This document shows, piece after piece, positions 62,701 to 64,000 of a stretch of DNA of 64,000 bases. The notes beneath the pieces are model-generated. The model was not told the origin of the DNA, ran no database searches, and was given only the letters and a program-made list of their open reading frames with translations. The position numbers and the translations under genes were made by a program. Location: NCBI GenBank assembly GCA_050180015.1, contig JBFXEO010000001.1, forward strand, positions 4,422 to 68,421, read 5' to 3'. How positions within the stretch are numbered: position 1 is the stretch's first letter; every line of letters starts with the position of its first letter. Source of the DNA: JBFXEO01 sp050180015. Its GTDB lineage: Bacteria; Bacteroidota; Bacteroidia; Bacteroidales; Tenuifilaceae.

Positions 62701-62986
62701 TGGGTAAAAGTTTATGGGTTTGCATTGTACCCGAGAGCGTTCGGGTAATTTCCAATTCTTTTTCTAAATGGGCTTTAATACTTTCAGCGAATTTTTCAGC
62801 GGTTGTACCCATTTGTACCTGGGCATTCTTAATGGAAATTTCTTTGGTGCGAGTGCCAATATACAGTATCGCCAGCAAAAGCACTAGCAACGATGCCCCT
62901 GTAAATAGGATTAAGATTTTGTTTTGAAGAGAAAACTTTCTTAGAAAATGCTGTAAAAAGCGTTGAAATTGCGGGTTGCTATTCAT
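59741..62986 (-). CDS. Multi-domain sensor: Cache-like, HAMP, GAF and three PAS domains, no output domain
   Basis: This is a 1081-aa transmembrane sensor. It has an N-terminal helix (about 27-50), a periplasmic Cache-like domain (about 50-310: VWDSWELKYLDSTYSKDF, LVGIDIPLSNYYTVFKHIKPYAGSYAFLLSN), a second helix (about 330-350), HAMP (KNLERLSQGHVSEEMIV), a GAF domain (about 460-620) and a coiled coil. Two nearly repeated PAS modules (IYFKNLKSQFIKVS and IYFKDVSSRFIKAS) and a third PAS (about 970-1075) close the protein. The PAS repeat has an exact 426-bp period in the DNA. No kinase, cyclase, phosphatase or MA domain follows the last PAS. ATG 62986 replaces the upstream TTG. The universal stress protein gene ends 18 bp before it. 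Confidence 0.9.
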   Translation of the reverse strand: MNSNPQFQRFLQHFLRKFSLQNKILILFTGASLLVLLLAILYIGTRTKEISIKNAQVQMGTTAEKFAESIKAHLEKELEITRTLSGTMQTHKLLPKDNFFDIYTNIYKDILSKNSDIIAVWDSWELKYLDSTYSKDFGRYKTTVWRENGEIKQKLEHASVTGDSNDYLRIKKEKLESLEEPYFDTYDSNSNNKILMTSIIVPTIINDQFVGLVGIDIPLSNYYTVFKHIKPYAGSYAFLLSNSYKYIAYPDNDFIGQSALNEYEDIFIKNGTLDKISNGDPAFFEAADVNGVESYFTIQPILVGNCSQHWSMVIVVPKKTIVHESTIIFWRTILLGMLGAILLSVFIYYASKRFVIKPIYAVIKNLERLSQGHVSEEMIVTTEARDEIGTMVNHLSQTIKGLSQKIKFAKEIGGGNYKATLSLLSEDDSLGKSLIDMGANLRLAQEEERKYKVEDEKRQWINEGLAKFADILRQDNDKIDVLSANIIKNLVGYLNASQGGLFIYNDDDPNNPFFDLLAAYAYNRQKFITKQVLLGEGLIGTCAIEKQTIHLTDIPENYIAISSGLGEAKPRSLIIVPMKVDDNVLGIIEIASFNKFENFQIDFVEKVAQSIAQTLISVRINIRTTELLEKSQQQAEEMKAQEEEVRQNLEELATIKEELEKRNEEFMENQKKLEWEKSLLDALLNYLPDKIYFKNLKSQFIKVSKSTLVFFGLEKYEDLEGKSDFDFFDEEHARPAYEDEQKIIRTDTPAIGIIEKEILADGRANWAETSKLPLKTSTGEIIGTFGITRDITSTKVMEEELEKRNKEILSNQKTLQWEKSLLDALLDHLPDRIYFKDVSSRFIKASLSTVKFFGLNKPEELAGKSDFDFFDDVHALPAFEDEQRIMKTDTPVIGLVEKEVLADGKVTWAETSKLPLKTAEGELIGTFGITRDITHAKQIEEELEKRNAIIEENQKILIKKSTEMENLYEAIRNSNFVIEYDTKGYIISINQAYLDLLQIKAEDIVGQHHSYLMEFTEEQRKNYESFWNDLNKGLIRKETHKFTVNSKKYLFYETYTPLNDENGTVYKILKIAVNVSHLLKD

Positions 62987-63004
62987 TGTCAAAGAGTAAG
63001 GGTT

Positions 63005-63844
63005 CTAATTGAAACTTTGGTATTTTTTTACCCTTGGGTTTACACACATAACAGGAATTTCCAATGATCCTTCGCGTTTGGCATCAACAAAGTAGTTGTA
63101 CTTGTTGGTCATAATTAGGATAAGGTCTGCCTCTATTATCTGGCCAAACTTAAACACTTCATCCTCGAAAGCCCCTTTCCTTTTCGCTGTTTTTATGCCG
63201 TAAACAATGCCCACGCCATCGAGCATCTTTTTGGTAAAGTAGATGTTGTTGGCCATTTGCTTTTTTTTGCCATCATCGGTTAGGAAGGGTTTAATGAGGT
63301 TGATATTACACTTGTAGTATCTGGCCAAGTATATAATCCAGTGAACGGCCTCCTTGAATTTTCTGTCGGAATCAACAGGAATAACAATTTCTATATAGTG
63401 AGAGTGCTTGGGCGGTTTGTTGATTACAATGAATGGTAAGGTTATTTCTTTGAAGATAAGGTCTTTTAGCAAACTTGAGGATCGGAGGAGCTTGCCGCCA
63501 TGCGAATAAGTGTGGTACGATACTATTAGGTTAACGTTAACTGTAGTGATTAAATTTCTGATGATTCTTTTGGGATTTCCCTCCTGCACCAGCGTTTGAG
63601 GGCGAATTCCATATTTTTGAAATACTAACTCCAGCGTTTCATTAAATTTTTTGTTGATGCTTTCAATTTCTTTGATGTTGACCTTTCGGCTGAGAAAATC
63701 GAGAATTGCCGGGCGGGGAATAATGTGTAACAGCATAATTTCATTATCACCGGCATCTGCCAGCTGAATGGCGTGTTGCAATGCAAATTCAGAACCTTCA
63801 GTAAAGTCCCAGGGAACCAGTACCACTTTTTTTATACTTTCCAT
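63005..63844 (-). CDS. Universal stress protein, tandem UspA domains
   Basis: This 279-aa protein has two UspA-like domains. The first (1-135) starts VVLVPWDFTEGSEFALQHAIQLA and contains IMLLHII, but the ATP-binding GxxGxG(S/T) loop is replaced by a non-canonical HTYSHGGKLLRSSSLLKDLI segment. The second domain (about 145-279) is more degenerate. Nucleotide binding is therefore uncertain. It starts 18 bp before the sensor gene and the two are likely one operon, which suggests stress or energy sensing. Confidence 0.87.
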   Translation of the reverse strand: MESIKKVVLVPWDFTEGSEFALQHAIQLADAGDNEIMLLHIIPRPAILDFLSRKVNIKEIESINKKFNETLELVFQKYGIRPQTLVQEGNPKRIIRNLITTVNVNLIVSYHTYSHGGKLLRSSSLLKDLIFKEITLPFIVINKPPKHSHYIEIVIPVDSDRKFKEAVHWIIYLARYYKCNINLIKPFLTDDGKKKQMANNIYFTKKMLDGVGIVYGIKTAKRKGAFEDEVFKFGQIIEADLILIMTNKYNYFVDAKREGSLEIPVMCVNPRVKKYQSFN

Positions 63845-64000
63845 ACTTGGAAAATTAGTTATTTATTGAAAGCGGGTTTTACTTTAACTTAGCGTGAAAA
63901 ATCTTGGTAAAATTGCCTTGTTCAACCCAAACAAAAAATAAACACAAAAAACCTGTTAAATATAGTAAAATTAAAAATGATTCCAATAAAAAGCCAACTA

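Overview
This window looks like chromosome from a free-living member of the Bacteroidota, probably near the Bacteroidales or Marinilabiliales. The evidence is three secreted proteins with type IX secretion (T9SS) C-terminal sorting domains, one of them a gingipain-like C25 protease; a DUF2723 membrane protein; a UpxY-type NusG paralogue; a short AtpC; and several exact TAnnTTTG -7 promoter boxes, the form used by the Bacteroidota sigma factor. I see no phage, insertion sequence, CRISPR array or rRNA. The taxonomic placement is inference from gene content.

Layout. 1-7.8 kb (minus strand): a secreted endonuclease I, 5-formyl-THF cyclo-ligase, a large secreted gluzincin-type protein with a barrel-like C terminus, a secreted EEP-family nuclease and a SUI1/YciH factor. 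8.1-14.6 kb (plus): the DUF2723 protein, atpD-atpC, a secreted alpha/beta hydrolase and a UpxY/NusG paralogue. 14.7-16.5 kb (minus): an M23 peptidase and a LysO-type exporter encoded as two overlapping ORFs. 16.7-19.2 kb: a PHP phosphoesterase, nadB and tRNA-Arg(CCT). 19.6-24.2 kb: a lysine 2,3-aminomutase homologue, two D-Ala-D-Ala-ligase-like ATP-grasp enzymes, a GNAT acetyltransferase and an Lrp/AsnC regulator. 24.2-30 kb: a small charged protein, an AEC carrier, YceI, dtd, a MazG-like pyrophosphohydrolase, deoC and a sodium:solute symporter. 30.3-38 kb: polA, queD, nfo, a CsgG-like repeat protein, an exported superoxide dismutase and an e(P4)-type lipoprotein phosphatase. 38-46.6 kb (minus): a hybrid histidine kinase and the C25 protease. 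46.8-52.4 kb (plus): tolC-hlyD-tsaB, efp and a SpoIIE-type phosphatase. 52.4-64 kb: an O-antigen ligase/Wzz pair, tyrS, cvpA, an ArsR regulator, a polyprenyl synthase, dgt, a large Cache-HAMP-GAF-PAS sensor with no visible output domain, and a tandem universal stress protein.

Most of the window is housekeeping. The best candidate for an undescribed system is 19.4-24.2 kb. The aminomutase keeps the CxxxCxxC cluster, the PLP lysine and both aspartates known to bind the lysine side-chain amine, so beta-lysine is its likely product. The next two genes (8-bp overlap) encode ATP-grasp ligases, and the GNAT gene follows 8 bp later. Together they suggest assembly of an acetylated beta-lysine conjugate: a pseudopeptide, compatible solute or small natural product. 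A regulator of amino-acid metabolism follows the cluster, an amino-acid exporter lies on the far side of nadB, and operator-like palindromes sit in front of both kamA and the regulator. The product and substrates are inference.
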